This document shows positions 1 through 8,763 of a DNA stretch of 64,000 nt, piece by piece. Positions within the stretch are counted from its first letter, which is position 1, and each line of letters begins with the position of its first letter. Origin of the DNA: Leptolyngbya ohadii IS1 (lineage in GTDB: Bacteria; Cyanobacteriota; Cyanobacteriia; Elainellales; Elainellaceae); NCBI RefSeq assembly GCF_002215035.1, contig NZ_NKFP01000006.1, positions 1,190,530-1,254,529 on the forward strand, given 5' to 3'. A program made the position numbers and the translations under genes. The notes under the pieces were generated by a model. It ran no database searches and was not told the DNA's origin. It was given only the letters and a program-made list of their open reading frames with translations.

Positions 1-1650
1 CGATTTTCCCCGCACCGTTTCCTGCCACAGCGCAAAGGACTTGCGGGGTAGAAGCCTTGTTTTGCCGTCTGGCTGAACTTCAACTGGCTTCTGGGGCTTG
101 CCGCCCCAACTGGCTGTTTGCATCGCCTCTGGGCGAAACCACAAAATATAGTTTCGGTTGAGTTTACCGAGAGCTAAGCCAAGCAGACCACTGGCACAGT
201 GCGAGTAGGCAGCGGCATCTGGATAAACCTGCGCCAAAGCATCGGTATAAAATAAATGATCTTCGATCTGGGATTCTAACCATTGAACCAGGCGCTCTAG
301 ATCGGCAACTTCAGGAGTTTGTCCTATCTGCGTCCAGACGTTATTCCACAAAATAGCTGCGCCTTCTGCGCCTGTCAAAGCCAGCAAATCTGCTTGGGAG
401 TGGGTTAAGCCGCTGACCAACTCCCGATGCTGGGCGATCGTTTCCACCATTCGCGACAGAACCGATCGCAGCCTGATTTGAGCGTCTAGATCTCCATTTT
501 CTTCCTTGATGCCCAGTTCCCAGGACACCATCTGCCCAATGAGTTCGCAGGCGGCTCGCACTTCGTAGCCCAGATACAGCGGAGTTTTATGGTGGCAGGC
601 AATTAGCCCCCAAAGCTGCTTGGGCTGTCCCTTTTCCTGCTTCAGCAGCGACACCGACATCGACGCGCCTACCCCCATGTTGTGCAGATATTCCAGATGC
701 AGGGGCGACACACTCCGCAGGACGGCAAAACTCAGATCCGTGGGACGATCGGTGAGGGGATTGAGGGTGGGCACCAGGGCAGCAGGCTGGTATGCCGCGT
801 CGGGGATAATACGTAGCCCGTTGAGCGTATAGAGCTGGCGTGCCTGTTGGGGAATGTCCGATGGCGGAAAGTACAGTCCCAGGTAGGAATCCAACTCCTC
901 TCGCCGATCTTCCGCAATCACCTGACCTGCACCGAATTCATCTAGGCGATAGACCATGACGCGATCGAATCCGGTGAGGCGACGAATTTCTCCCACAACC
1001 CGTTTGCACATCTCTTGCAGCGTTTCGGCAGTCTGGAGTTGAGCGATCGTGCCACGCACAAGATGGTAAAACTCAAAAAAAGTGGCTGGTTCTGTCTGTC
1101 GTTCGGGTTCTAGTTCCAGCAGCAGTGCATCGTGCGATCGGTGCAGAATGCCATTAAAGGTAACAGTTTCTTGGTGATCCGTTTCTCCTTGCCCGCGATC
1201 AATTGCAATTCTAACGGAATTAATTGGCTGGGGCTGTTCGAGTTCACCGTTCTGTTCATCTTTTTGTTCACCGTTCTGTTCGCCGTTCAATTCACTCTGC
1301 TTTAGGGTGATTTCTTCCGGGTCGTTGTCCAGGTGTTTGCGAACGGTCTTGCAAATTGCCCTCTGAATTACCTCGACTTGCTGAATGCCTAGCAGATCTT
1401 GCAGCGGGGTGTTAAGCATCTGGGTGGGGGATTTTCCCAGGTGGAGGGCAATATTTTCACTGACCTGAACGATCGTCAGTTCCGGTTCCTTGAGAACCAG
1501 CAAACAGCCGTGGGGCTGAATCGCACCGGGAATGTGAATCGGTTCCCGATCGCAGGTCGTCAGATCATCGGAGGTCAGATCGTCCGAGGTCAGATCAACA
1601 GATGGGTTCGGGGCAAAAGCGAAGTTCTGGGGCATTGGTGTAGCGTCCAT
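1..1650 (-). CDS. cphB: CphB/BphP-type phytochrome, 3' end outside window
   Basis: Red/far-red photoreceptor with the order PAS-GAF-PHY; 550 codons are visible and the output domain lies beyond position 1. The PAS segment holds Cys33 followed by DREPIHIPGAIQPHG, the bacteriophytochrome-type biliverdin attachment site. In the GAF domain the motif reads SVSPLHLEYLHNMGV, with Leu where plant/Cph1-type phytochromes carry the bilin Cys. The PHY tongue motif PRKSF lies about 15 residues before the window edge. From family knowledge this pattern matches CphB of Calothrix, which binds biliverdin. The start ATG (1648-1650) has AAGGGA 9 nt upstream. The N-terminal extension contains a repeat-encoded TSDDLTSDDL. 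It lies 42 nt behind the hybrid kinase gene and is probably cotranscribed with it. A C-terminal histidine kinase is expected but not visible. Confidence 0.93.
   Translation of the reverse strand, partial: MDATPMPQNFAFAPNPSVDLTSDDLTSDDLTTCDREPIHIPGAIQPHGCLLVLKEPELTIVQVSENIALHLGKSPTQMLNTPLQDLLGIQQVEVIQRAICKTVRKHLDNDPEEITLKQSELNGEQNGEQKDEQNGELEQPQPINSVRIAIDRGQGETDHQETVTFNGILHRSHDALLLELEPERQTEPATFFEFYHLVRGTIAQLQTAETLQEMCKRVVGEIRRLTGFDRVMVYRLDEFGAGQVIAEDRREELDSYLGLYFPPSDIPQQARQLYTLNGLRIIPDAAYQPAALVPTLNPLTDRPTDLSFAVLRSVSPLHLEYLHNMGVGASMSVSLLKQEKGQPKQLWGLIACHHKTPLYLGYEVRAACELIGQMVSWELGIKEENGDLDAQIRLRSVLSRMVETIAQHRELVSGLTHSQADLLALTGAEGAAILWNNVWTQIGQTPEVADLERLVQWLESQIEDHLFYTDALAQVYPDAAAYSHCASGLLGLALGKLNRNYILWFRPEAMQTASWGGKPQKPVEVQPDGKTRLLPRKSFALWQETVRGKS
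1559..1599. repeat. 15-bp tandem repeat in phytochrome N-terminus
   Basis: Unit GTCAGATCRTCSGAG is present 2.7 times inside the first 35 codons of the phytochrome gene. It is in frame and encodes repeated SDDLT. Confidence 0.7.
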
Positions 1651-1692
1651 CCAGGGCTGTCCCTTGCAGCATTTTTATTCTAGCGACAGAGC

Positions 1693-4446
1693 TTAGTCTG
1701 GTTTACTCGATCGAATACAGCAATCAGAACTCAAAACTTCGACGATCGCCTGCACCAGCTCATCGGGACCGATCGGCTTAGTCAGGTATGCCTGAAACCC
1801 GGCTTCCATCGCTCGATTGCGGTCTTCTGGCTTGGCGTAGGCAGTCAGGGCAATGATGGGCAGTTCTTGACCCAGATGAAGCCCCAGATGAGAACCCGTT
1901 TCCCGCTGCGAAGCATCGATCGACAGTTGGCGTACCTGGTTTAGCAGACTGTAGCCGTCTGCCTCTGGCATCCCAATATCTGTGATTAGGACATCGGGCA
2001 AACCCTGCTGAAGCTGCTCCAGCGCTGCCAAAACGGAATCAACGGCAGTGACGATCGCCCCCTGCTGAGCCAACGTGAACTCATAGAAATCGCGAGTATC
2101 TACTTCGTCATCCACAACCAGAATTCGCACCCCTTCCAGCAGACCCGAAACCGAGCTATCTCCTGACGACCGCTCTGGCTCAACGCACAATTGAGATTCC
2201 GACACCAGCGGTAGCCAGACCCTAAACGTAGCCCCCTGACCGAGTCCCGCACTCGTCGCCATAATTCTTCCCCCATGCAGACCAACCAGATGATGGACGA
2301 TCGCCAGCCCTAACCCCAGCCCATCCTTCGATCGCGTTGTACTGTAATCTGCCTGCCGAAAGCGATCGAACACCTGCGGCAGGAAGTCGGGGGAAATGCC
2401 GATTCCGGTATCGGTGACGGTAAGTTGGGCGTAGAGGGGTGGATGGGTGGACGGGTGGAGGTACGGGTGCAGCGGGTGGAGGGGTAGGTGAGGGGGTGTG
2501 AGTATAGAGGGAGTTTCTGGCAGATCTGCTCTATTCGGCTGACTTTCCTGCTCATCCACTCTCCCACTCATCCCCCCCTCCACCCGCTGCACCCGTACCT
2601 CCACCCGTCCACCCTCTGGCGTGAACTTGATCGCGTTGGTGAGCAGATTGGAGATGATTTGCTGTAGACGGCTGCTGTCGCCCAGGATCGTTCCGGTGGC
2701 GGGATCGATCTGGCACTCTAGCTGGAGACTTTTGGCAGCGGCAGAGAGGCGCAGGTTAGAGACGATCGCTTCTACTAAGGGGGGAAAGTTAACGGGGGCA
2801 ACGCTGAGACGAAGATTGCCGCGCATCATGCGGGAGACGTCCAGCAGGTCTTCAATCAGGCGAGATTGAGTCTGAGCATTGCGTTCGATCGTTTGCAGGG
2901 CGTTGTCTGCGGTGGCAGCGTCGAGGTTTTGGGTTTGCAGCAGCCGCACCCAGCCCAGGATGACGTTGAGCGGTGCCCGGAGTTCGTGGGAGACGATCGC
3001 CAGAAAGTCGTCTTTGGTGCGGTTGGCGGATTCTGCCTGGTCGCGGGCGGTCTGGCTGGCTTGGAGGAGGCTTTCTCGCTCCTGTTCTAGCCTTTTCTGG
3101 TCGCGGATATCCAGCACAAAGGCAACGCCCCGATCGGTGTATCCCGGCAGAAAGGCACAGCCCAGCAGAATCGGAACACGATCACCGTTTTTGCAGATGT
3201 ATTCTTTTTCGATCGGCTGAAATTGTCCGGTTTTCCTCAAAGCTGCCATTTTTTGGGCGTCTAGCTCGTAGTATTCCGGTGGAGTAATTGTCTGGTAGTT
3301 GACCCGTCCGGCTTGCAGTTCGGCGCGGCTATAGCCCGTCATCTGGCAGAAGGTGCTGTTGGCATCGGTGATATTTCCCTTCGTATCCCAGAAGAGAATG
3401 CCAATGAGATTCGACTCAAATATACCCCGCAGCAATGCCTCACTTTGCCGCAGTTCTGCTTCTGCCCGCTGCCGTTCTGCCAGTTCGTCGCACACCTGCT
3501 TATATAGCTCCGACTGCTGGATTGCAATCCCCACCTGAGTCGAAAGCTGCTGAAGCAGATCGATTTCCAGAGGTTGCCAGGGACGCGGTGCAGCACAATG
3601 GTTTGCCACCAGTAATCCCCACAGCCGACTTTCCTGAACCGGACGCTGGCGCGTATCTGTCTGCAAGATAGGAACTGCCAGGTTTGCCCGCACCTGAAAC
3701 TGCTCTAGCAGTTCTACATGGCAGGGAGTCAGTCCCGCTGTATAAATGTCATCGACCGCTTGAATTCGCCCGCGCCGATAGTTCTCGCCCTGGGTGCTGA
3801 CGAAATAGCTGTCCTCTACCTGGGCATGAAGCACCGATCGCCAGCCTTCCCCGACCGACTCCACCGCGACCACGCCGCTAAAGTCCGGATTCAGACGGTA
3901 CATAAATACGCGATCGGTCTGGAGAAATCGCCGCACCTCGGATACGGTGGTTTGCAGAACTTCCTCCAGGTTGAGCGACTGACGAATTTGCTGAGCGATC
4001 TGGTTAACGATTCGCTCCCGCTCAATGCTTTGCTGCAATTGTCGCCGCAGGGTTGCGTTTTCGAGGGCTGTATGAAGCGCCAGACGCAGACTATCGGGGG
4101 TGATTTGCTGCTTGACCAGATAGTCTTCTGCTCCATGCTTAATTGCCGTCGCCGCCACGGATTCACTGCCCTGTCCGGTAATCATGACCACTGGAGGACA
4201 GTCTTCACCCGTCTGCGCCTGAAGTTCATTGAGGAATTCCAGTCCGTCTGCGTCGGGCAGTAGAAAGTCCAGCAGAATACAGTCGATTGCCTCGGTCTGG
4301 CATAGGGTTAAGGCTTCCTCCGCCGATTCGCCCTCCAGAATCTTGTAGTGCTGCTGTCGGTCTGCCAGCAAATACCGCCGCAATGCCTCGCGATCGTGTT
4401 CTGCATCATCAACGATAAGGACAGTGCATGGCTGCCTCGAAGTCAT
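1693..4446 (-). CDS. hybrid sensor histidine kinase REC-GAF(CBCR-like)-PAS-HisKA-HATPase-REC
   Basis: Cytoplasmic two-component sensor of about 917 residues. Domains in order: receiver 1 (about 8-125, phospho-acceptor Asp in LLDFLLPDADG near 60), GAF (about 145-315), PAS (about 335-450), HisKA with phospho-His near 487 in VSHELRAPLN, HATPase (N box NLLTNAIKF, G boxes DTGIGI and GLGLGLAI), receiver 2 (Asp near 823 in VLITDIGMP). The GAF domain contains PCHVELLEQFQVRANLAVPI, with the Cys-His pair (near 242-243) that carries the bilin in cyanobacteriochromes. The DXCF second-Cys motif reads DSYF, so a DXCF-type blue photocycle is not expected. A His/Pro-rich stretch of about 45 residues interrupts the HATPase domain and derives from an inverted duplication. 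The start is taken as ATG 4446; a GTG two codons upstream is possible. It lies upstream of the phytochrome gene in the same transcript direction. Confidence 0.93.
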   Translation of the reverse strand: MTSRQPCTVLIVDDAEHDREALRRYLLADRQQHYKILEGESAEEALTLCQTEAIDCILLDFLLPDADGLEFLNELQAQTGEDCPPVVMITGQGSESVAATAIKHGAEDYLVKQQITPDSLRLALHTALENATLRRQLQQSIERERIVNQIAQQIRQSLNLEEVLQTTVSEVRRFLQTDRVFMYRLNPDFSGVVAVESVGEGWRSVLHAQVEDSYFVSTQGENYRRGRIQAVDDIYTAGLTPCHVELLEQFQVRANLAVPILQTDTRQRPVQESRLWGLLVANHCAAPRPWQPLEIDLLQQLSTQVGIAIQQSELYKQVCDELAERQRAEAELRQSEALLRGIFESNLIGILFWDTKGNITDANSTFCQMTGYSRAELQAGRVNYQTITPPEYYELDAQKMAALRKTGQFQPIEKEYICKNGDRVPILLGCAFLPGYTDRGVAFVLDIRDQKRLEQERESLLQASQTARDQAESANRTKDDFLAIVSHELRAPLNVILGWVRLLQTQNLDAATADNALQTIERNAQTQSRLIEDLLDVSRMMRGNLRLSVAPVNFPPLVEAIVSNLRLSAAAKSLQLECQIDPATGTILGDSSRLQQIISNLLTNAIKFTPEGGRVEVRVQRVEGGMSGRVDEQESQPNRADLPETPSILTPPHLPLHPLHPYLHPSTHPPLYAQLTVTDTGIGISPDFLPQVFDRFRQADYSTTRSKDGLGLGLAIVHHLVGLHGGRIMATSAGLGQGATFRVWLPLVSESQLCVEPERSSGDSSVSGLLEGVRILVVDDEVDTRDFYEFTLAQQGAIVTAVDSVLAALEQLQQGLPDVLITDIGMPEADGYSLLNQVRQLSIDASQRETGSHLGLHLGQELPIIALTAYAKPEDRNRAMEAGFQAYLTKPIGPDELVQAIVEVLSSDCCIRSSKPD
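2445..2614. repeat. perfect 40-bp inverted repeat inside the hybrid kinase gene
   Basis: Positions 2445-2484 are the exact reverse complement of 2575-2614, separated by 90 bp. The right arm, read on the minus strand, encodes the normal-looking HATPase segment EGGRVEVRVQRVEGG. The left arm is its inverted copy and encodes the unusual PLHPLHPYLHPSTHP segment. The reading frame stays open through both arms and the spacer. Confidence 0.95.
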
Positions 4447-5234
4447 AGTCACCTACCTTTACGGACTGTGCTTGGGGCGGAACTGGCAAAGTTGGATTCC
4501 TGAGTTCAGCTTTTTTGCCTGGAGCTAGGGCTAGCAAAGTTGCTGGTGTAGGGAATTAGCGCTTTTGCCACTCTGGCGATTAGTCCCGTTGAATGTTGAA
4601 AAAGAGCGATCGGACACAAACCTTTGAAAAAGAGGGGTTATGCAGAAAGAATGTGTCTTTGAGTCGGCAGGATGGAAAGTTGAAGGCTTAAAAATGAGAA
4701 ATTGAAATGCGCTCTCGATAGGCAAAACCAATAACAACAATCAGGTAAAACTCGCTAAACAATAAAAATTGAATAGTAATGAATATCGATCGTTGTTAGG
4801 AATTGTTCATCAAAATACTACCACCTTTGTGCTGTAAAGAAAGCTTCTAGACGCTGTTATGAAGCTGAGGAAATTCTTCTTTCCCCAGTTCAGCACAATC
4901 GATTAATTTGTTCCTGTTGTGTATCTACCCCAGGAGTGATGTTGGGAATGTATTCTGCCGATCGTTACAGCACTATTGCACAGCGGGGTCTATTGGGGGG
5001 CCTATTGGGAATCGGGGACTGAGCAGCGGCAAAAGCGATCGGTGCGGTGAGACCTTTCCGCGTAGTGCAATTAAGAAGGTATCGCAATGATATTGCAGAC
5101 CGTTAAGGTTTGCGTGTAATTCCGTAAAGTTAATTTAAAGTCACTGAATCCCGCCCTGCTTGACGAAAAGCTTTTCAGGGCGTCCAATTTGGAGAGTATG
5201 ATTCTCGACTCGGTCTCATTTTAGACAGGTACAG

Positions 5235-5256
5235 GGTATTCGCTGTGAAATATACC
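5235..5256. promoter_or_regulatory. candidate operator, GGTAT-N12-ATACC
   Basis: Perfect 5-bp inverted repeat with a 12-bp spacer, about 190 bp upstream of the permease start. The spacing suits a dimeric regulator. There is no evidence beyond symmetry and position. Confidence 0.2.
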
Positions 5257-5340
5257 GTGCCCATTGAATTTGCTTCTATCGAATATTAATTGTCCTTGTG
5301 TTCTTCGATCACATCGATTGCATCGATCGCATTGTTCGTT

Positions 5341-5422
5341 CATGTTCTGTTGGTTCATGTTCTGTTGGTTCACGTTCTGTTGGTTCATGTTCTGTTGGTT
5401 TGCGTTCTGTTGGTTCATGTTT
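5341..5422. repeat. 15-bp tandem repeat, five copies
   Basis: Unit CATGTTCTGTTGGTT is repeated five times with few changes (5341-5415), followed by a partial copy. It ends 26 bp upstream of the permease start codon, so it lies in the leader of the catabolic cluster. Read on the minus strand it gives a repetitive Asn/Gln frame that I do not treat as a gene. Confidence 0.95.
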
Positions 5423-5448
5423 GATTCGCGTCTTTGTGGAGTAGGGGT

Positions 5449-6927
5449 ATGGATAAAGGTCGTAAGCCACGTGGCGTTCGTTATGAGGATGTGGATGCAG
5501 GTTATCTGGAACGTCGTCAGTTGCGCCGCAGTGCGGGTTGGGTATTGCTGTGGGCACTGGGAGTCGGAGCCGTCATCTCTGGGGAATTCTCCGGCTGGAA
5601 TTTGGGCTTAGCCGCAGGCGGATTTTGGGGACTGGTGGTAGCAACCGTCCTTATGGCAACCATGTATCTCTGTATGGTGTTTAGCATTGCCGAAATGTCT
5701 GCTGCCCTTCCCCATGCAGGTGGCTCCTATTCATTCACGCGCAATGCGTTTGGCCCGCTCGGTGGCTTCATCAACGGCATTACCGATGCCTGCGAATTTG
5801 TGTTGACCCCTGCGGTCGTGGTGTATTTCATTGGTGCCTATTTAAATTCCCTGCCGCCGCTCCAGAGTGTTCCTGTTCCGGTCTGGTGGGTGCTGTGCTA
5901 CGTCATATTTGTAGGGATCAACATTATTGGCGTCGAGGTCACGCTGAAGTTTGGGTTGTTTATTACGCTGATGGCAGCCAGTGTGTTGGTCATTTTCTAT
6001 ATCGGTGCCCTGACCAAATTTAATCCGGGGATGCTGGTCAATATTCCACCTGAGCCAGGACTCTCTCCCCTGTTTCCCAAAGGATCGATCGGCATTTTTG
6101 CGGCAATGCCCTATGCGATCTGGTTTTTCCTGGGAATTGAGCAGCTCCCGCTGGCGGCAGAGGAGGCACATGATTCCGGTCGGGATGTGCCCAAGGCACT
6201 CGTCTGGGGGATGTTTACCCTGCTGGTGCTGGCATTTCTGGTGCTGATCCTTAATACGGGCGTGGCTCCAGGCGCAGCCGGACTGGGAACATCGGGCGCA
6301 CCGCTGGCAGATGGTTTTAAGACTATTTTTGGCGAGGGCGTTTTTACAAATGCGCTGATTGTCATTGCGATTAGCGGACTGATTGCCAGCTTCCATACCA
6401 TCATCTATGGCTATGGGCGGGTGCTGTTTTCCCTGTCGCGAGCAGGCTATATTCCCCGCTGGATTTCTTTGACGAGCAAGTATCACACCCCGGCACTAGC
6501 GCTGATTTTGGGTGGGGCGATCGGTTTAGCCTGTGCTTCCGCAATTCAGTTTCTCGGTGGACAGGTGGGGGCGGCTCTGCTGAATATGGCGGTCTTTGCA
6601 GCGGTCATTTCCTATTTCATGAACATGATCAGCTACATTCAGCTCAAAATCGCTCGTCCCGATCTGCCGCGTCCCTATAAAAGTCCACTGGGTATCCCCG
6701 GAGCCGTCCTGGGATCGACCCTGGCGCTGGTCGCGCTTGCTGCTTGCTTTTCCGATCCGGGCTACCGTCCAGGAGTCTGGGGTGTGGCACTGTTCCTGGT
6801 CGTTGCCCTGGGCTATTTCTTCTTCTATTCCCGTCATCGTCTGGTTGCCCGTGCCCCGGAGGAGGAGAATGCGCTGCTGTCGCGGGCGTTGAGGGAGATT
6901 GAGCAGCCGGAGGTGTTGGGGAAGTGA
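5449..6927 (+). CDS. APC-family permease, ethanolamine permease-like
   Basis: Inner-membrane amino acid/polyamine/organocation transporter of 492 residues with about 12 hydrophobic segments. The first helix region GVGAVISGEFSGWN and the segment PHAGGSYSFTRNAFGPLGGF resemble the ethanolamine permease group of the APC superfamily; substrate assignment is inference from this and from the neighbours. The start is taken as ATG 5449 because GGAG lies 7 nt upstream; an in-frame TTG at 5434 is weaker. It is the first gene of a same-strand series with an aldehyde dehydrogenase, a GS-like ligase, an SDR and a gamma-glutamyl hydrolase, consistent with supplying an amine to that pathway. Confidence 0.88.
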   Translation: MDKGRKPRGVRYEDVDAGYLERRQLRRSAGWVLLWALGVGAVISGEFSGWNLGLAAGGFWGLVVATVLMATMYLCMVFSIAEMSAALPHAGGSYSFTRNAFGPLGGFINGITDACEFVLTPAVVVYFIGAYLNSLPPLQSVPVPVWWVLCYVIFVGINIIGVEVTLKFGLFITLMAASVLVIFYIGALTKFNPGMLVNIPPEPGLSPLFPKGSIGIFAAMPYAIWFFLGIEQLPLAAEEAHDSGRDVPKALVWGMFTLLVLAFLVLILNTGVAPGAAGLGTSGAPLADGFKTIFGEGVFTNALIVIAISGLIASFHTIIYGYGRVLFSLSRAGYIPRWISLTSKYHTPALALILGGAIGLACASAIQFLGGQVGAALLNMAVFAAVISYFMNMISYIQLKIARPDLPRPYKSPLGIPGAVLGSTLALVALAACFSDPGYRPGVWGVALFLVVALGYFFFYSRHRLVARAPEEENALLSRALREIEQPEVLGK

Positions 6928-7172
6928 GTGGATGAGTGGATGAGTGGATGAGTGGGTGAGTGGGTGAGTGGGTGAGTGGGTGAGTAGGTGGGGAATGGGG
7001 GATAAGGGGATAGGGAGTGAGGGCAGTTGGATTGAGTTTTTGTGGGTTAAGCGATCGCCCTTTAACCGGGATAATATTCAACCAATTAACTCGCTCATAC
7101 TCCACTAACCGATTACCCATCTACTCATCCACCATCCACCCATCCACCCATCCACTCCCCACTCCCCACTCC
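6922..7172. repeat. paired complementary low-complexity arms (permease-ALDH gap)
   Basis: The left arm (about 6922-6995) is built from GTGAGTGGATGA and GTGAGTGG units. The right arm (about 7116-7172) is built from CATCCACC and CACTCCC units and is largely complementary to the left arm in reverse. A transcript through this gap could fold into a long imperfect hairpin with a loop of about 120 nt. The arm sequences recur at 10157-10405, 29024-29090 and 52629-52705. Confidence 0.8.
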
Positions 7173-7192
7173 CTCCCAAACAAAGGAAAACT

Positions 7193-8629
7193 ATGATCTC
7201 AACAAATTTATTAATCAACGGCGATCGTCTCCCTGGTGCATCTGGCAAGCTAACTGAATTAATTGACCCGGCGACGGGGGAAGTTTGGGCTTCGATCGCC
7301 TCTGCGGATGTGGAGGATGTGGATCGGGCGGTGCAGGCGGCGGAAAAGGCGCGATCGGGATGGCGGAAGGTGAATAGCCGCGATCGGACGCAAATGCTGC
7401 TGCGGCTGGCGAATTTGATTCGCGAAAATGGGGAATCGCTGGCGCAGTTGGAAAGCCGTAATGTGGGGAAGCCGATCCGGGATGCGCGGGATGAGGTGAA
7501 TCTGGCGGCGGACTGTTTTGAGTATTATGCCGGGGCGATTAACAAAATTGGCGGACAAACGATTCCGGTGGCGGCATCGGGGACGCATCTCACGTTGCGG
7601 GAACCGATCGGGGTTTGTGGACTGATTGCACCGTGGAATTTTCCGCTGGTGATTACTGCCTGGAAGGTAGCTCCTGCCCTGGCGATGGGCAATACGATCG
7701 TGCTAAAGCCTGCCTCGCAAACGCCGATGACGGCTCTAAAGCTGGGGGAACTGGCGCTAGAAGCGGGCATTCCGGCAGGCGTGTTTAATGTGGTGACGGG
7801 AGCGGGGGCAACGGTGGGGGATGCGATCGTGCGTCATCCTTTAGTTCGTAAGGTGTCCTTTACCGGATCGACCGAGATTGGAATGCACGTGATGCGGCTG
7901 GCGGCGGATGATATTAAGCGCGTCACGCTGGAGCTGGGCGGCAAATCTGCCAATCTGATCTTTGAGGATGCGGACTTGGAGAAAGCCGTTCCCAAATCCA
8001 TGTGGAGTGTGTTAGGCAATGCGGGGCAAGATTGCTGCGCCCGATCGCGGATTATCGTTCATCGATCGATCTACGAGACGTTCATCGAACAGTTAACGCA
8101 GCAGTTCAAATCTTTGAAAATTGGCTTGCCGCTGGAAGATTCTACAGAGGTGAGCTGTCTGGTTTCTGCGTCCCATCGCGATCGGGTAGCGGAATATATC
8201 CAGATTGGGCAGTCGGAGGGGGCGACGCTGGTGTGTGGCGGCAAAGCTCCAGCCATTGATTCTCTAGCACAGGGGGCTTATCTGGAACCGGCGATTTTTG
8301 CGGACGTGCATCCGAAGATGCGGATTGCCCAGGAGGAAATTTTTGGTCCGGTGGTCTGTGTCATTCCCTTTGATACCGAAGAGGAAGCGATCGCGATCGC
8401 CAATGACAGCTTTTACGGCTTGTCGGGATCAATCTGGACGCGGGATATCAGTCGGGCGCTGCGGGTGGCGAAGGCGATCGAGACGGGCGTTTTGTCGATT
8501 AACACCGGACACAGCGTTCACCTGGAGGCTCCCTTTGGCGGCGTGAAGCGCAGCGGCTTGGGGCGTGAGTTGGGCTTAAATGTGCTGGATCACTACAGCG
8601 AATTCAAGAGCGTGTTTATCGCCGAGTAG
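7193..8629 (+). CDS. NAD(P)-dependent aldehyde dehydrogenase, likely gamma-glutamyl aldehyde oxidising
   Basis: Soluble aldehyde dehydrogenase superfamily enzyme of 478 residues, the usual length. Visible catalytic features are PWNFP with Asn149, the cofactor loop FTGSTEIG (about 223-230), general base Glu247 in LELGGKS, and nucleophile Cys281 in GQDC. The family oxidises aldehydes to acids with NAD(P). In PuuC-type pathways the substrate is a gamma-glutamylated amino aldehyde, which is the inferred role here from the neighbouring GS-like ligase and gamma-glutamyl hydrolase. The ATG is preceded by CAAAGGAAAACT, a fair ribosome binding site. Betaine- or succinate-semialdehyde dehydrogenase activity cannot be excluded from sequence alone. 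Confidence 0.92.
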   Translation: MISTNLLINGDRLPGASGKLTELIDPATGEVWASIASADVEDVDRAVQAAEKARSGWRKVNSRDRTQMLLRLANLIRENGESLAQLESRNVGKPIRDARDEVNLAADCFEYYAGAINKIGGQTIPVAASGTHLTLREPIGVCGLIAPWNFPLVITAWKVAPALAMGNTIVLKPASQTPMTALKLGELALEAGIPAGVFNVVTGAGATVGDAIVRHPLVRKVSFTGSTEIGMHVMRLAADDIKRVTLELGGKSANLIFEDADLEKAVPKSMWSVLGNAGQDCCARSRIIVHRSIYETFIEQLTQQFKSLKIGLPLEDSTEVSCLVSASHRDRVAEYIQIGQSEGATLVCGGKAPAIDSLAQGAYLEPAIFADVHPKMRIAQEEIFGPVVCVIPFDTEEEAIAIANDSFYGLSGSIWTRDISRALRVAKAIETGVLSINTGHSVHLEAPFGGVKRSGLGRELGLNVLDHYSEFKSVFIAE

Positions 8630-8763
8630 TTGCCCCACGCAGATCGGAGAATTTGTCTGTATCCGGCAAGCCAGACCGGAAGAACCCGAAGGATGAATCA
8701 TTCTTCATCAGGCAGAACCGTTTGCAGTGCTATTTGCAAAAGTCGTTATTCGTAAAAGTCACT

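Larger units (their letters stand above)
4447..5448. other. intergenic region between kinase and permease
   Basis: About 1 kb without a convincing gene; the small open frames here lack family resemblance or ribosome binding sites. It must hold divergent promoters for the light-sensor pair and the permease. Visible structures are a GCCCTG/CAGGGC stem with an inner GAAAAGCTTTTC palindrome (5153-5181), a GGTAT-N12-ATACC inverted repeat (5235-5256), and a 15-bp tandem array (5341-5422) ending just before the permease. Confidence 0.7.

Noticed and set aside
5221-5418. Minus-strand frame rich in NQQNM repeats.
   Set aside because: It is only the translation of the 15-bp tandem array and has no other support.
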